A DNA stretch of 27,157 nt from Chara braunii (Eukaryota > Streptophyta > Charophyceae > Charales > Characeae). Under the pieces are notes generated by a model. That model was given only the letters and a program-made list of their open reading frames with translations. It ran no database searches and had not been told where the DNA came from. Positions 1 through 8,020 of this stretch are shown piece by piece. The stretch spans positions 256,580 through 283,736 of the forward strand of contig BFEA01000805.1 of NCBI GenBank assembly GCA_003427395.1. The letters are read 5' to 3'. The position numbers were made by a program, and so were the translations under genes. Numbering within the stretch: the first letter of the stretch is position 1; every line of letters begins with the position of its first letter.

Positions 1-96
1 TTCCAGGTATGCCCATACATACACAGAAGGAAGGGGAGAGGATAGGAGTATCACACCGCACAGGGAGAGATAAACACAGCGGAAGACTTGACCATG

Positions 97-105
97 NGAT
101 NTGNN
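97..105. other. Ambiguous bases
   Basis: Four N calls lie at positions 97, 101, 104 and 105. They mark uncertain base calling near the start of the window. Nothing coding depends on them. Confidence 0.95.
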
Positions 106-388
106 AGGGTACACTGAAAGTGCAATTCACTCCACTCAATCCTCACAACCAGTCATAAAGAAAAGCCGAGCAGATCACATCCAGGAAAACAATGAAACGA
201 TGATAGTCCCAACCCAGTTATACACTGTTTATTAAACTGAGAGTCTCGAACTGTCAGGATAACCTCAATACTACAGTGCGCTGCTCAGAAATGAGCAGCG
301 CTTCACTCCTCAACCCTGAGTAACCACTCATGACATCCTTGAGCCCCTTAAACATCAAGCACCACCCAGATACAGCCTCAAAAGGGAA

Positions 389-640
389 GCGCCACCATGA
401 AACAGGCCTCTGAGGCCAAGCGCCACTCAAAGGATGAAGAAGAAGATCAGCGCCACAGTATCTGATGATGACGAAGTGTCGGAAGACTTCCCGGATGGAA
501 GTCTGCAGCAGCGCCACCAAAGTCTACCAAGATGACCTCTGAGGAAGAAGCTGCAACTATGTCTGCAGCGCCACCACCCTGGAACCCCACTCCGGAGGAG
601 GGTCCAACAGGGCACCAACTTCTCTTGCCTCCAGCAGATA
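389..640 (+). repeat. Degenerate repeat spaced by GCGCCAC, possibly a gag-like coding remnant
   Basis: The heptamer GCGCCAC occurs at 389, 420, 450, 511 and 568. The spacings (31, 30, 61 and 57 bp) are close to multiples of 30. The units at about 450 and 511 also share an upstream GTCTGCAG-like lead. The plus-strand frame through about 500-650 is free of stops and reads as an acidic and alanine/proline-rich peptide (EEE runs, AAPP repeats). That would suit the N-terminal spacer of a retroelement gag or a disordered protein, but no domain can be named. The frame is closed upstream by three consecutive TGA codons near 460-470. The reverse strand is also open here, so strand and coding status are unsure. 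Confidence 0.3.
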
Positions 641-659
641 ACCCAGACCTTTGACAGCC

Positions 660-1209
660 CCCACGTGTTGGCAGAGTACAGCGCAGGTCATAGCTATGGC
701 CGGCGCTCCGAAGGTCTGGTTATGCCTGTCTCTTTCCACGCTGAGCCGTCACCACTTCCGGTTCATGCGTAGCGCAGCAGCGATGCACTGGGTACCAACT
801 GCCAAAATCCCTGAACCGATGTGCTCGTCCTATCTATAGAGTAAAACTAGCCTAGACTCGACCTATACCGGACTGACTGACTGACCGGAACCGATTCAGT
901 TTCAGCCTCTCGGCCTCAACCTTATCCGGCTATAGGCTATAGGACCGTCTATCAGCATAGGCCTTTAGGGCCTGTCTATCCTAGGGGTAGCCCGGGCCTG
1001 CTATTCGCAGTTAGGGTAGCAGTAGGAAATTCAGTTAGTACTGGCCTGTATTTTCCCAAAGTTGCAGGTATGTCCCTCACGAATTTCCACTACAGGTAGG
1101 TCTCTCAGTTAGCCCTCAGCCAAACAAAATTATGAATCTACCCTTCCTATGGTACAGCCTCGACAGAGAGGGGCTACAGGTGACCAGAAAACAACAAGTC
1201 ATTGCAGAC
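660..1209. other. No recognised gene
   Basis: I see no supported gene or RNA here. Around 920-1010 the sequence is built from short overlapping repeats such as GGCTATAGGCTATAGG and from GCC/GGGCC runs, so it is mildly repetitive. Confidence 0.5.
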
Positions 1210-1790
1210 CTACCCTCCCCCGGAGCGAGGACCTCTGATGTAGGGGCGTAGGCATGCAGAGCGCCGAAGGGATTCTCCCTTCTGTGCTGCCTCATATATG
1301 AGAATGACAGACTTTGCAGTCTTCAGAAGTTTATTGCGAGTAAACTAGTGGTCGTCTATATGTGGCTGGTATAGACAAGGTACTCCTTATCGGGTCTTGT
1401 ACCTGACTCATCCTCAACGGACTCCACCTCATATCTTTCGTCAGGGATAGGGGGACCGAACTGAGGAGGCCTGTCTGGGAATGCATCAGCTGACGTGAAC
1501 GGCAACAGCTTAGATGCATGGAAGACAGGGTAGGTTTGCAGATGCAGAGGGACATCTACAGTATATGATGGTCCAAATGGATCAGCTCCCACTGTATCTA
1601 AGACCTGCCATGGACCCATGTATCGTGACAGCAGCTTAGGAGAAATATCCTCCTCTCGTGACAACTTAGAACTGAGCACCCACACCCAGTCACCTGTGCG
1701 AGTAGTAGAAGGACGTATGTACTTGTTAGCCTGCTGAATCATAGCCTTTTGGGTTTTCAGCAGTTGTAGTCTGAAAATATGAAGAGGGAG
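1210..1790 (-). pseudogene. Ty3/gypsy integrase C-terminal end, broken
   Basis: Minus-strand frame starting near 1790 and readable to a stop at 1210. It carries the integrase C-terminal module of Ty3/gypsy polyproteins: a GDWVWVLSSKL-type beta-strand, then RYMGPWQVLDTVG (the GPY/F-like segment), then TYPVFHASKLLPF, the usual lead into the tail. A chromodomain-like or terminal segment with EYLV follows. The frame breaks near 1358 by a small shift and continues as HIDDH, a TAG at 1345-1347 where the family normally has Trp, then FTRNKLLKTA. Known role: this part of integrase helps DNA binding and target choice. The catalytic core, RNase H, RT and gag are absent upstream; instead an unrelated open frame abuts it at about 1800. 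It is a 3' fragment of pol, not a working gene. Family call is firm; the element's subfamily is not. Confidence 0.85.
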
Positions 1791-1821
1791 GAGGGTAGGG
1801 TGGATCTAACATGAAGACACG

Positions 1822-2127
1822 CTATAGGTACTCATCAGTATGAATAGGAGGATGGGCGGTCGAAGTGATTAGAGGAGTATTAAGTATTGTGAATTTGGCA
1901 ATCAATCTCTCCTCAGAGATGACCGCGTTTGATTTTGCATCAAGTTTTGACAGGAAGAAAGAGTTGAGAAAAATATCATAAATTAGGGGGTTGTTGTCCT
2001 GAAGTGGTTGGAAGGAAGGAGGTTGCGAATCAGAGGTGGAACATTTCGTAATATTTAAAGAGCAAGTGGCAGTGGTGGGGGTAGTTCGAGAAGGACAGCC
2101 ACCAGGACGACACGCCGAAGTATTCAT
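1822..2127 (-). pseudogene. Fragment of unrecognised protein family (copy 1)
   Basis: A 101-codon minus-strand frame beginning MNTSAC. Its middle and end (YD-x-FL-x2-FF-x-S, then ISEERLI-x2-FT and a short PP tail) align with the frame at 16682-17310, which begins with MNISAC before a shift and reads YDPFLLNFFPS, then IPDEKLI-x2-FT. The same order of features at two distant places, in the same strand and with a shared start, argues for a real repeated coding sequence. The homology stops near the gypsy integrase fragment that begins at about 1800, so this copy is probably cut by that junction. I do not recognise the family. It contains several Cys residues early (CRPGGC, then C, C) but no metal-binding pattern I would name. 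Confidence 0.45.
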
Positions 2128-2387
2128 TGCTTGGAAACCACCGAAGAAAAAGAGTGGGAAGGACTAACCTATAACCGAAGATCGACACCAAAGACGCAAG
2201 CACTGACCAAGAGAGGAGTGATTGTTATGTCGATCGGAGTACCCGTAGGCTGCCCAGTGAGGACAACCCTTTGCCAAAATCGAGAAAGAAGAAATGACTT
2301 TCCTCAAAGTCTGACTGACGAAATTAAATGTGTGACTGGCCTGGAGATTTTCGTACGCAAGTGGTGCTGCTGCCAGACGTTGTCGTA

Positions 2388-2413
2388 CCAAATACCCTTA
2401 CAAGGGTATTTGG
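2388..2413. repeat. 12-bp perfect inverted repeat with 2-nt loop
   Basis: CCAAATACCCTT at 2388-2399 and AAGGGTATTTGG at 2402-2413 are exact reverse complements separated by AC. The right arm is the first 10 bases of the 261-bp tandem unit that follows, and the left arm is its mirror image placed just outside the unit. Confidence 0.9.
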
Positions 2414-2955
2414 CGTGTTTTTTGCAAGTCGCACGAGTGCGGCCTCGCCCAGGTGAGCGGCGCGCGCGGGGTATTGACGGCAATGCGCAACCATACGCAG
2501 CCTGGGTATGCGCGGTGTGGTGGCGGCGAAGCGAGGACGCCCGGAGTCAGAGGGGGCGCGGCGTCTCAGTCCGGCGGCAAGGCCCTCCTTTGTCTATCGC
2601 CATGCTTTATTGATTGTTTAAATTTTTTACCTCTGATTGGTATCGGTTCTGAGACCCGCGGCGAGGGTATTTGGCGTGTTTTCTGCAAGTCGCACGAGTG
2701 CGGCCTCGCCCGGGTGAGCGGCGCGCGCGGGGTATTGACGGTGATGCGCAACCATACGCAACCTGGGTATGCGCGGTGTGGTGGCGGCGAAGCGAGGACG
2801 TCCGGAGTCAGAGGGGGCGCGGCGTCTCAGTCCGGCGGCAAGGCCCTCCTTTGTCTATTGCCACGCTTTCTCAATTTTTATTTTTGAAATGTTTATTTTA
2901 TTGTCAATGATTGTTTAAATTTTTTACCTTTGACTGGTATCGGCTCCGAGACCCG
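2404..2955. repeat. Two tandem copies of a 261-bp GC-rich unit
   Basis: Copy 1 runs 2404-2664 and copy 2 from 2665 to about 2955; GGGTATTTGGCGTG opens both at a distance of 261 bp. The first 195 or so bases are nearly identical (a handful of substitutions by eye). Copy 2 carries about 36 extra AT-rich bases around 2870-2905. Inside each unit is a CGCAC-GA-GTGCG hairpin. Both units end in GGTATCGG(T/C)TC(T/C)GAGACCCG, which in copy 2 runs straight into LSU rRNA-like sequence. Open frames of 144-160 codons across the units exist in several phases but are low-complexity R/G-rich and are not supported as genes. Confidence 0.85.
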
Positions 2956-3222
2956 TAGCGGAGCTGATGGATTTTAGTTCGGTTGGTACACCGGTGGACT
3001 GTCGAAGTACAGGGCCAAGTTTGAGGTCCCGCTTTAGTCGGGTGATCGGGACAACCGGAGCTTTACGGCGCAAGTGAAATACCTCTACTTTTTATTTTTT
3101 TATTTTGGTATTAACATCGCAAGGGGAGTCGGGGTCTTGCCCGAGTCACTTGGTCCGAGGCGCGGGCCCTTGTGGCTTGTCCAATCCAAGTGGAAGTCAT
3201 TGTTTGATAGGGACGGCACAAC
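2950..3222 (+). pseudogene. LSU (28S/25S-type) rRNA fragment, later-domain segment, diverged
   Basis: The strongest signature is GGCGCAAGTGAAATACC at 3067-3083 followed by CTACTTTT, the eukaryotic nuclear LSU sequence on the domain IV/V side of the peptidyl-transferase region. Upstream GAGACCCG(TAG)CGGAGCTGATGG matches the GACCCTGTTGAGCTTGAC neighbourhood loosely. Downstream GTCGGGGTCTTGCCC, TTGGTCCGAGGC and TGGAAGTCATTGT fall in the same order as in LSU (CGGGGCACTGCCCC, TTGGACCCAAGGC, CGGAAGACATTGT), and GACGGCACAACTG matches GGCGGCACATCTG after a small internal loss. Divergence is high and indels are many, so a functional rRNA is unlikely. It resembles nuclear cytosolic LSU rather than bacterial or organelle LSU. 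Comparison is from memory of the plant sequence, not an alignment. Confidence 0.75.
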
Positions 3223-3225
3223 TGG

Positions 3226-3398
3226 GGGTTCACCGCCCGCCACCCACGATCGGTTGTGAGAGGTTTGAGCGTGTGCGTGCCTGTTGGGGCACGAAAGATG
3301 GTGACATGTGCCCGGGCGCAGAGGGGCAAAGCAGCCCGGGGCGTTGTGGAGAGGCCGTAGCGGTACGGTGACAGGCTGCAGATTATAGGGAAACCCTG
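3226..3398 (+). pseudogene. LSU rRNA fragment, domain II-like segment, diverged
   Basis: TGCCTGTTGGGGCACGAAAG at 3278-3297 continues into ATGGTGA and matches the near-universal eukaryotic LSU stretch GCCTGT(T/C)GGGACCCGAAAG-ATGGTGA. Around it, GAGAGGTTTGAGCGTG fits the preceding GAAGGGTTCGAGTGTG, and GCAAAGCAGCC, GTGGAGAGGCCGTAGCGGTAC and GGTGACAGGCTGCAGAT fit GCGAAGCCAGAGG, GTGGAGGCCCGTAGCGATAC and CTGACGTGCAAAT. The match fades after about 3395. In a normal LSU gene this segment lies well over 1 kb upstream of the segment now found at 2950-3222, so the order here is reversed. Probably a rearranged rDNA pseudogene; a fragmented rRNA gene is the less likely alternative. Confidence 0.75.
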
Positions 3399-3639
3399 TA
3401 GCAGCCACATCCGTGCTCAAGCCTCCAACAAGGGGACATCTGGGAGCTGCACCCACCAACAGGTGCGATACTTGCTGCAGCAGGTGAGCGATACCGGCCA
3501 AGTGTCAGTCGGTGATAGCAGGGCCGGGCTTCTCCCATGGGCTAGTCACTGTGCCTCCCCTCCGGTCCCCTCCCCCTATGAGCATCGAGGCAATCCCTGC
3601 TCAATACCACTCGGGAGGACCACAGGCATATCTCTGGGT

Positions 3640-4450
3640 AGCAGGCGTGGGTCCGGCCGGACAGCGCCAGGCAGCAGCGGGTAGATGGCGCAGCGGGCAG
3701 AGAGCGCTGTGGGAACGGGCGCTGAGACAGAGGAAGAGAGCAAGGGGAGCGGAGCACTGCAGCGAGGCAAGAGTGGCGACGGGCGCTAGAGCTAAGGCAG
3801 CGGGTGGCAGGCGGACGGGCCGTGAGGCGAAAGCCACAAACGTAGGAAGTGAGGAGCGGAGTCGACGGGGTGGCAAAACGGCCAGACGAACCCGGATGGA
3901 GAGTGGCGCCAGGTGCATGCGGGGTATGGGAGCAGCTGCTATGGCGGGAGGAATGATCACGTTACTCACCTGTTCCTCGATGGAAATGGGTGAGTAAGGA
4001 GATTGATCTGGGGTTCTTTGACAGGGCGAGACGAATGGTAGAGTTAGAATGGCGGATGAATTGGTGTAGAAAGAGAATAGTGGAAAATGTCGTGCGCGGA
4101 GATGGCGAAAGTGAAGGAGAAGGGAGATGGAAAAACGTATAACTCGCTCGTTTCTCTGCGGAATCGAGCGAGGGAGGAGTCGAAATCGGGGTTTTGGGGA
4201 TGGGCGAATCCGAATCCGGAGTAAGATTAGTAGGTGAGTCAATAGTTTGGGAGTTAGTAGGAAAGTGATGAGCGGGGAGATGGTGATGGAGTTAGAAAAG
4301 AAGAGAGGGAAAGTGATCGTGTACTTCCGTTTCTTGACGGATTTTGGCGGAATAAGAGTCGAACCCATGGTTTCGGGGGAGGCAAAATAGAGTGTGATGT
4401 TAGTTTTGATAGAAAGTTAGGAAGTTAGTCGGTGTGAGAGAAAGGTCGTG
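3640..4450. other. Purine-rich stretch with no convincing gene
   Basis: The plus strand is strongly purine-rich (GAG, GGA, GAAG runs). This leaves the minus strand open for 255 codons (3601-4368), but that peptide is a monotonous mix of L, P, R, S and A with no recognisable motif, so I do not call it a gene. The stretch contains hairpin repeats described separately. Confidence 0.5.
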
Positions 4451-4545
4451 CGCAGAGATGGTCGGGAGTGGAAGATCGAGTAACTCACCCGTTGCTTCGT
4501 GAAAACGGGAGGTTTGTTTTCGGGGTTTTGAGGTGTTGCGAAGTA
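3964..4545. repeat. Degenerate hairpin repeat, three copies, within a 356-bp direct repeat
   Basis: Three related hairpins share the left-arm pattern ACTC(A/G)C(C/T)-xGTT. Copy 1 (3964-3995): ACTCACC pairs with GGTGAGT, with inner TTCC/GGAA around TCGAT. Copy 2 (4143-4172): CTCGCTCG pairs with CGAGCGAG, inner TTTC/GGAA around TCTGC. Copy 3 (4488-4509): CCCGTT pairs with AACGGG. Copies 2 and 3 sit in a longer direct repeat whose common start is GTCGTGCGC(G/A)GAGATGG at 4089 and 4445. The paired bases differ between copies but pairing is kept. Confidence 0.55.
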
Positions 4546-4699
4546 GTTGGTCGCGACAAATTTTGGATTGGTGCAGCAGTTCGATTGATGCGACCAGCAA
4601 GGGCTGCGTCTAGGAAGAAAAATTCATTTTTGTGTGAGGGCGCAGCGCATCTTTCCAAGTTTCAGTGGAAGATCCATTGTGGAAGATCCATTCTCGTTT

Positions 4700-4940
4700 T
4701 CTTTGGAAACTACTGAAAGGAAGGATAATGTTTGTAGCCGGAGTCACAGCAAAACGTACTCCTCTTCGCCATCATGGTTACATGGCAGTTCTTACCTCCG
4801 ATCGTGTTCTCTCCCAGGGGCTCGATCGTCTTCGTTTCATATCGATCCGAATCAAAGACCAAATAATATTTGCTTCCATATTTTGGCCATATGAACCTGA
4901 CCGACGGATAGGCCAAAATGTGTTTAGATAAATGCAAGAG
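4700..4940. other. Region open on both strands, coding status unclear
   Basis: A plus-strand frame (4665-4931) and a minus-strand frame (4710-4937) overlap here and both look moderately protein-like. The minus-strand version has WPKYGSKYYLVFDSDRYE and a CHVTMMAKRSTFCC stretch; the plus-strand version has FVAGVTAKR and an FWPYEPDRRIG end. No known domain is visible in either and no splice structure can be established, so neither is called as a gene. Confidence 0.25.
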
Positions 4941-4999
4941 AGCATGCTCGCATCAGTAATCATGGGCCCGAAAGTGTTCCTAGTCGCATTGGCAGTGCA

Positions 5000-6600
5000 C
5001 TACCTACAGATTCGGCATGGCCAGTGGCAGTGACCGAAGTTCCGTTCGTCGTATTCAACTATGGGACTGTGCTCATTGAGTCATTACTGTAAAGGACAAT
5101 GATGAATCGTTGCCTTGCTCCCCACCCCATTTCTATATGTTGTTCATCGGACCCGCTTCGCGACCCTCTCTTCTGACTGCTGCTCCTTTACTCACCTCGA
5201 ACGAACCTGGCCTTACCAAGAACCAGGGACTTTCGTATGCACGGGAAGAAAAGTGGGAGGAGGGGTAGTTACTTCAGAAAGCGAGCAGTGTAAAGGAGCG
5301 AGAGCATTAGAGAGGGGATAAGAGACATGCGGTGAGGGAGAGAATATGTGGTCGTTTATCTGGTGAGTTGGCTTTGTGCTACCGTCTCTTTGGTCGCGGA
5401 CTCGTTGTTTGCGGTCATCTTTGTCTGGGGGCACGTCATGAAAACCATGAGTTTGCCAGAAATCTAAGGTCTCCTCCGTAGAGCTCACGGTAGCCGTCAG
5501 CTGCATATAGTGGTGTTGGTTGAAACCTGGCTCGGTCCTTTGCTTACGGCCTCCTTCATCAAGCCATGAGATTCCTCCCCCTTGTCGAAGCTGCCATTCC
5601 CACATGGGGTATGGCCACTCTCTCGGCCTACCTACGCTGAGTGAACCCAGTCGAGATTTCGGATTACAGTATGTGAAGGAACGAAGTCTGATGGAATAAT
5701 ATGGGGGCAGCTGCGAGGGTTTGCAAACTCACCTGGTGGTTGAGTTAGAACAACGAGGAGCCGGGCTACGAAAGCCTGGAGGCATGGCTGAAGGCCAGCC
5801 GCAGAGGGTGAAGATTTACCTACTCACCAGTGCGCTGCTTAAAATCATTGATCGAAGTAGCAACGAGGGGGTTCGTTATGTATGACGCGAAGGCTGTGTT
5901 TTGTTGCGGGTTGACCATGCGTCACCAACTTTCTGATAAAGTGTGAGGGAGATATGCATTAGTGTCAGGTGACGGTGCCGTTTGAGATCGAGGTAGCGGG
6001 ACTTGGTGACATGATCAGGCCTGCAACGGGGGTTATCACTACGAATTGAAGCTTTGTCAAGATGTCGTTTGTCAAACAGTTTGACTTCAGTTTGACCAAG
6101 CTGCTACTGTGTTTTGGCCTCCATTACGGGACCCTCAGGAGACTAAAGATTACAAGGGCCTCTCCTGGGAGTTGAGTCGGTCCCTTTCCTGTATCTCGAG
6201 AGTCTGAAACCCCTCCTACCTCTCTTACTCTAAGTCTAATCTTGTTTTGAGAGGAAGGCGGCAGGCGGGATTGCAACCCGTAGGACCGCAGCGAGACTCA
6301 GTGGGGAGTCTACCCACCGATTGTGGGAGCTCTGCCGGAACCTAGGCGAGGTTGTGGAGGCAGGGAACCATCAGGTATATCCTTTCCTATCTGTATGACC
6401 CCACTATACCCCTGTTTGCTTATCTCCTTTTAGCTTGACTGATGTATGCATGAGATTGCCCCTATGACTTTGCCTTATTTCAGGACCTAATCAGACTGAA
6501 TGGAAGGAATGTATGAGAGTGAAGTTTAAGTTTTATCTTTATTCTGATTGAAAGCAGACAAAGGAATTAAGGTAGGAGAAAGGCAGACTGCATGTGCTTG
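5000..6600. other. Spacer without a recognised gene
   Basis: A 130-codon minus-strand frame lies at 5213-5605, with DDRKQRVRDQRDG and a proline/serine-rich end, but no domain. Consensus-like GGTGAGT donor motifs occur on the minus strand at 5187-5193, 5727-5733 and 5820-5826, which could mark exons of an unrecognised spliced gene, or be chance. From 5610 to 6600 I see no usable open frame on either strand and no RNA gene. Confidence 0.4.
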
Positions 6601-6617
6601 ACTGGGTCAACCAAGGA

Positions 6618-7242
6618 CTGGGCATTGTTTCTAAGCTGAATGGCCCAGGGCTATGTTTATTTGACTGTTTTCTGAAGGGTCAGGCATTGTTTCTAAGCTG
6701 AATGGCCTGGTTGTTGTGTTTATTTTCTAAGGGTTTGCCTGATTTGAAGGGTTTAAGTTCTTGTTTTATTCCGATGAAGGATTTTGGTCTAAGGCTGAGC
6801 ATTGTTTCTAAGCCGAATGACTTAGCGTGAAAACCACGTGCATAAGTATAAACAGAGTATAAAAGAAAGTATTTTATTTATATTTGCATATGAACAGGCA
6901 GTTGGGCATTGTTTCCAAGCCGAATGGTCCAGCGCTAAGCCATATCACTCAGAAGATAAAGGAAATTACAGAGTATAATTAGAAATAGTTTGGGCAAGCT
7001 GAACATTGTTTCTAAGCCGAATGGTTCAGTCCCCTGTCCATATTTGCATTTGCCTTTAAGAACAAAGTCAGAAAAATATTAAAGTTTGGATATTAAACAG
7101 TTCAGGGCGACGAGGCATTGTTTCCAAGTCGAATGGTCCAATCATATGCCCAAAGAAGAGAGAAGTAATAGTGCAACCTGTTCGTGTATATCTTAAGGCA
7201 CGCTGGGAATTGTTTCCAAGTCGAATGGTCTAGCATTGTGCC
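6618..7242. repeat. Array of seven hairpin-forming repeats with covarying arms
   Basis: Seven copies of the core ATTGTTTCYAAGYYGAATG begin at 6624, 6686, 6801, 6908, 7005, 7117 and 7209. Each core is flanked by arms that pair: CTGGGC/GCCCAG (copy 1), CAGGC/GCCTG (2), GCTGAG/CTTAGC (3), TTGGGC/GTCCAG (4), CTGAAC/GTTCAG (5), GCTGGGA/GTCTAGC (7); copy 6 pairs weakly. The bases differ from copy to copy but pairing, including G-U wobble, is kept. Just inside, ATT and AAT also pair, leaving a loop of about 12 nt. In copy 7 an outer GGCAC/GTGCC extends the stem (7197-7242), and partial outer GGC/GCC pairs flank copies 4-6. Spacing is 60-115 bp. Flanks share weaker ACAGAGTATAA- and CATAT-like words. 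No protein-coding frame runs through it. Strand and function are unknown. Confidence 0.85.
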
Positions 7243-7519
7243 ATGTATAAGCTGGGTATAAGGGCTAAATCATCTGAAAGTTTCATGAACTATCTATGAG
7301 GATTCTGACTTGGGGACTGATGAGAGTACTTACCTTTGTGGCTTGGTCTTGCATGTGGCTGAGTGAGATCACTACTTAGTCTGAGTTTTAGTTTAATAAG
7401 TAGTTTCTTTAGACGCTCACCAAGTGCTAGAGCCATAAGGGTTAGTTCAACTCCTGCATTTTATGAGCTAAGTTTATTTTTACTTAGGTCAATTTCTGCA
7501 TTTTTTTGAATCATTTGCT

Positions 7520-7885
7520 ATACTTGGCTTTGTATAAATTTTGGTAAGCTACTTTCTCTACGGATAGCGCTACCGAAATTTCTGCAAATCCAAGGAGTTA
7601 GTCAAAATTTGACTCTTAAAAGTTCAACTTGTCTAATTTGTATATATGACTCAGTAAAAATATGGAAAGTCTCATTTTCTAAAGGGAGTGCCCCAAAATT
7701 TTTGCTAATTCAGGGAGTTAGACAAAATTTGACTTTGGAAAGTTGAATATTATTTCTGTTTTCATATTCGAGATGATATAAATTCTAAGAAGGCACTTTT
7801 TCTACGGGAAGCACTGCCGAAATTTTCTTAGAATTAGAGGAGATCGATTATATTATGACAGGTGACGATTCTAGTGATCCGTTCG
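7520..7885. repeat. Three tandem ~122-bp units, each with a long hairpin
   Basis: The units align on a CTA(C/A)(G/A)GG loop at 7558, 7679 and 7802 (121 and 123 bp apart). Unit 1: AAATTTTGGTA (7536-7546) pairs with TACCGAAATTT (7571-7581) with one G-U, with an inner GCTA/TAGC. Unit 3: AATTCTAAGAA (7781-7791) pairs perfectly with TTCTTAGAATT (7825-7835), with inner GGCA/TGCC. Unit 2 (about 7655-7705) keeps only parts of the stem. Units 1 and 2 are followed by GAGTTAGNCAAAATTTGACT; in unit 1 AGTCAAAATTTGACT (7600-7614) is itself palindromic. The arms of units 1 and 3 are different in sequence but occupy the same place around the same loop. Confidence 0.75.
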
Positions 7886-8020
7886 GTATGTGGGAGATAC
7901 TGTCAAAAGTCTACCTTTCTTTGGGCACTGGCTTAGAGGTAGACCTAGGCGTGACTATCAGGAGAGTTTTGAGTGAGAACGTGTCATAGGTGTTTTTTTT
8001 TTTGTTTTTTTTTTTTTTTG

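Noticed and set aside
2131-2910. Overlapping R/G-rich frames of 79-160 codons across the GC-rich tandem units
   Set aside because: Several phases and both strands are open at once, as expected from GC-rich sequence, and the duplication rather than selection explains their similarity.
2968-3034. tRNA or tRNA-derived SINE: TAGTTCGGTTGG (box A-like) and AGTTTGAGGTCCC (box B-like) at tRNA spacing
   Set aside because: The arms do not pair as in a tRNA, and the whole stretch is explained better as LSU rRNA-derived sequence that continues on both sides.
3601-4368. 255-codon minus-strand open frame
   Set aside because: It is open because the plus strand is purine-rich and so rarely gives stops in reverse; composition is monotonous L/P/R/S/A with no motif or conserved neighbour.
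6262-6320. Minus-strand tRNA suggested by GGGATTGCAACCC, resembling a reverse T-arm
   Set aside because: No D-arm, anticodon arm or acceptor pairing could be drawn around it.
6500-7900. CRISPR-like array from regularly spaced short repeats
   Set aside because: Spacing is irregular, spacers share similarity with one another, repeats vary, and the setting is eukaryotic without any cas-like gene.
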